6,121 nt of DNA from Bryobacteraceae bacterium. Its GTDB lineage: Bacteria > Acidobacteriota > Terriglobia > Bryobacterales > Bryobacteraceae. Positions 5,346 through 6,121 of the stretch are shown here, piece by piece (within the stretch, counting starts at the first letter, position 1; every line of letters starts with the position of its first letter). The translations under genes were made by a program, and so were the position numbers. Location: positions 1-6,121 of the forward strand of contig JASHQT010000523.1 of NCBI GenBank assembly GCA_030039005.1, read 5' to 3'. The notes under the pieces were generated by a model. It ran no database searches, was not told the origin of the DNA, and saw only the letters and a program-made list of their open reading frames with translations.

Positions 5346-6121
5346 GTGCTGAAACAAATTTCGCTCCTTTGTGTTAGCGCCGCCGTGGCTTTTGCGGAGG
5401 TGCATCCCCTTACGCTGCGGCAGGCCGTGGACCTCGCGCTCAAACAAAACCCCGATCTGGTGCTGTCGCGCCTGGACCAGCAGAAGGCGCAGCAGGCCAT
5501 TCGCGTGGCCAAGGATCCGTTCGTCCCCAAGGTCTATGCCGGAAGCGGATTGGCCAAACCCTGGGGCTATCCGCTCAGCATCGACGGAGCGGCACCTTCG
5601 ATCATCCAAACTCGCACCGATATGGCGCTGTTCAATCGCCCGAAGACTTACGAACTGGCTCGTGTGCGCGAAGTAGCGCGCGGCGCCGAAATCGATACGG
5701 CATCTAAGGCCGACCAGGTCGTCTATCAGACCGCTACCCTTTTCCTGGATGCGCAGGAGATGGCGCAAAGCAAACAGTCTCTCCAGCTCGAGGTGGAAAA
5801 CCTCCAGCGGGTGAGCGCCGCGGTGAGTGCGCAGGTTCAGGAAGGCCGCGAGCTTCCCATCGAGAACAAACGCGTCGCGGTGGATTTGGCGCGCGCCAGC
5901 GAGCGGCTTTTGGGTCTCAGCGACGATCTCGATTACGCGGAGTCCTCGCTCGCGGTGGTCTTAGGTTATCCCGCGGCCGACCGCGTGGAACCCGCCCAAG
6001 AAGAGCGCGCCGCCTTTGAAGTTCCCGAGAGCGAACAGGCCGCCGTCGAGCAGGCGCTCGATAACAACAAAGATATTCACAAGCTGGAGTCGCAGCTTCA
6101 GGCCAAGGGCTTCGAGGTGAA
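5346..6121 (+). CDS. TolC-family outer-membrane efflux protein, N-terminal part (runs off right edge)
   Basis: The first 258 residues of a TolC-like protein, the trimeric outer-membrane duct that connects inner-membrane exporters through a periplasmic adaptor. The frame is open from GTG 5346 to the end of the window. Residues 1-17 form a short signal peptide (LKQISLLCVSAAVAFA), cleaved after AFA. The classic N-terminal motif follows, LTLRQAVDLALKQNPDLVLSRLD (23-45, abridged here as ALKQNPDL). Then come long polar helices with heptad-like Gln/Ala/Leu spacing, and LAVVLGYPA (203-211), the usual end of the first repeat in PF02321 proteins. The second half begins at about 230 (QAAVEQALDNNKDI), matching the family's internal duplication. 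GTG is the only start after the in-frame TAA at 5334; a GGGAG lies just 1 nt before it, which is too close for a good ribosome binding site. An adaptor (HlyD-like) and pump gene often follow such a gene and would be outside the window. Confidence 0.9.
   Translation, partial: MLKQISLLCVSAAVAFAEVHPLTLRQAVDLALKQNPDLVLSRLDQQKAQQAIRVAKDPFVPKVYAGSGLAKPWGYPLSIDGAAPSIIQTRTDMALFNRPKTYELARVREVARGAEIDTASKADQVVYQTATLFLDAQEMAQSKQSLQLEVENLQRVSAAVSAQVQEGRELPIENKRVAVDLARASERLLGLSDDLDYAESSLAVVLGYPAADRVEPAQEERAAFEVPESEQAAVEQALDNNKDIHKLESQLQAKGFEV

Noticed and set aside
5217..5768. 183-residue minus-strand frame across the TolC-like gene start
   Set aside because: It covers the divergent promoter region and lies antisense to the TolC signal peptide and motifs. 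It has no domain signature.

Overview
The window looks like chromosome from an acidobacterium close to Candidatus Solibacter (Bryobacterales). The strongest pointer is the C-terminal third of the protein on the minus strand at 453-2684. It reads as the 'Solibacter uncharacterized C-terminal domain' family (TIGR03437), a module expanded in that lineage. The moderately high G+C, the dense packing of exported proteins and the small acidobacterial-style helical exported protein at 4862-5239 fit this. The assignment is by recognition, not by a search.

Layout from left to right: (1) the 3' end of a major facilitator superfamily (MFS) transporter (+, 1-196); (2) a small Cys/His protein, probably metal-binding (-, 206-388), convergent with it across only 9 bp; (3) a secreted clan GH-A glycoside hydrolase, GH39-like, fused to the Solibacter C-terminal domain (-, 453-2684); (4) a 57-bp divergent gap; (5) a PagL-type lipid A deacylase / acyloxyacyl hydrolase (+, 2742-3380); (6) a 14-bp repeat in four tandem copies (3376-3431) that joins the stop of this gene to the start of the next; (7) a complete DHA2 (EmrB/QacA-type) drug-efflux transporter (+, 3418-4833); (8) a small exported charged helical protein (-, 4862-5239), convergent with the transporter; (9) a 106-bp divergent promoter region with two GCACGTGT sites; (10) the first 258 residues of a TolC-family outer-membrane efflux protein (+, 5346-6121), which runs off the right edge.

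The common theme is the cell envelope: outer-membrane lipid modification, inner-membrane drug efflux, outer-membrane efflux duct and secreted carbohydrate degradation. The PagL-like and DHA2 genes are 37 bp apart and probably co-transcribed. The TolC-like gene is a separate unit, and any periplasmic adaptor would lie beyond the right edge. There is no gene-free stretch over 300 bases, and I saw no RNA gene, CRISPR array or insertion sequence. I did not find a clearly new multi-gene system. The most unusual items are the ATG-bearing 14-bp repeat at the start of the efflux gene, the conservative change at the PagL catalytic acid, and the paired CACGTG palindromes.
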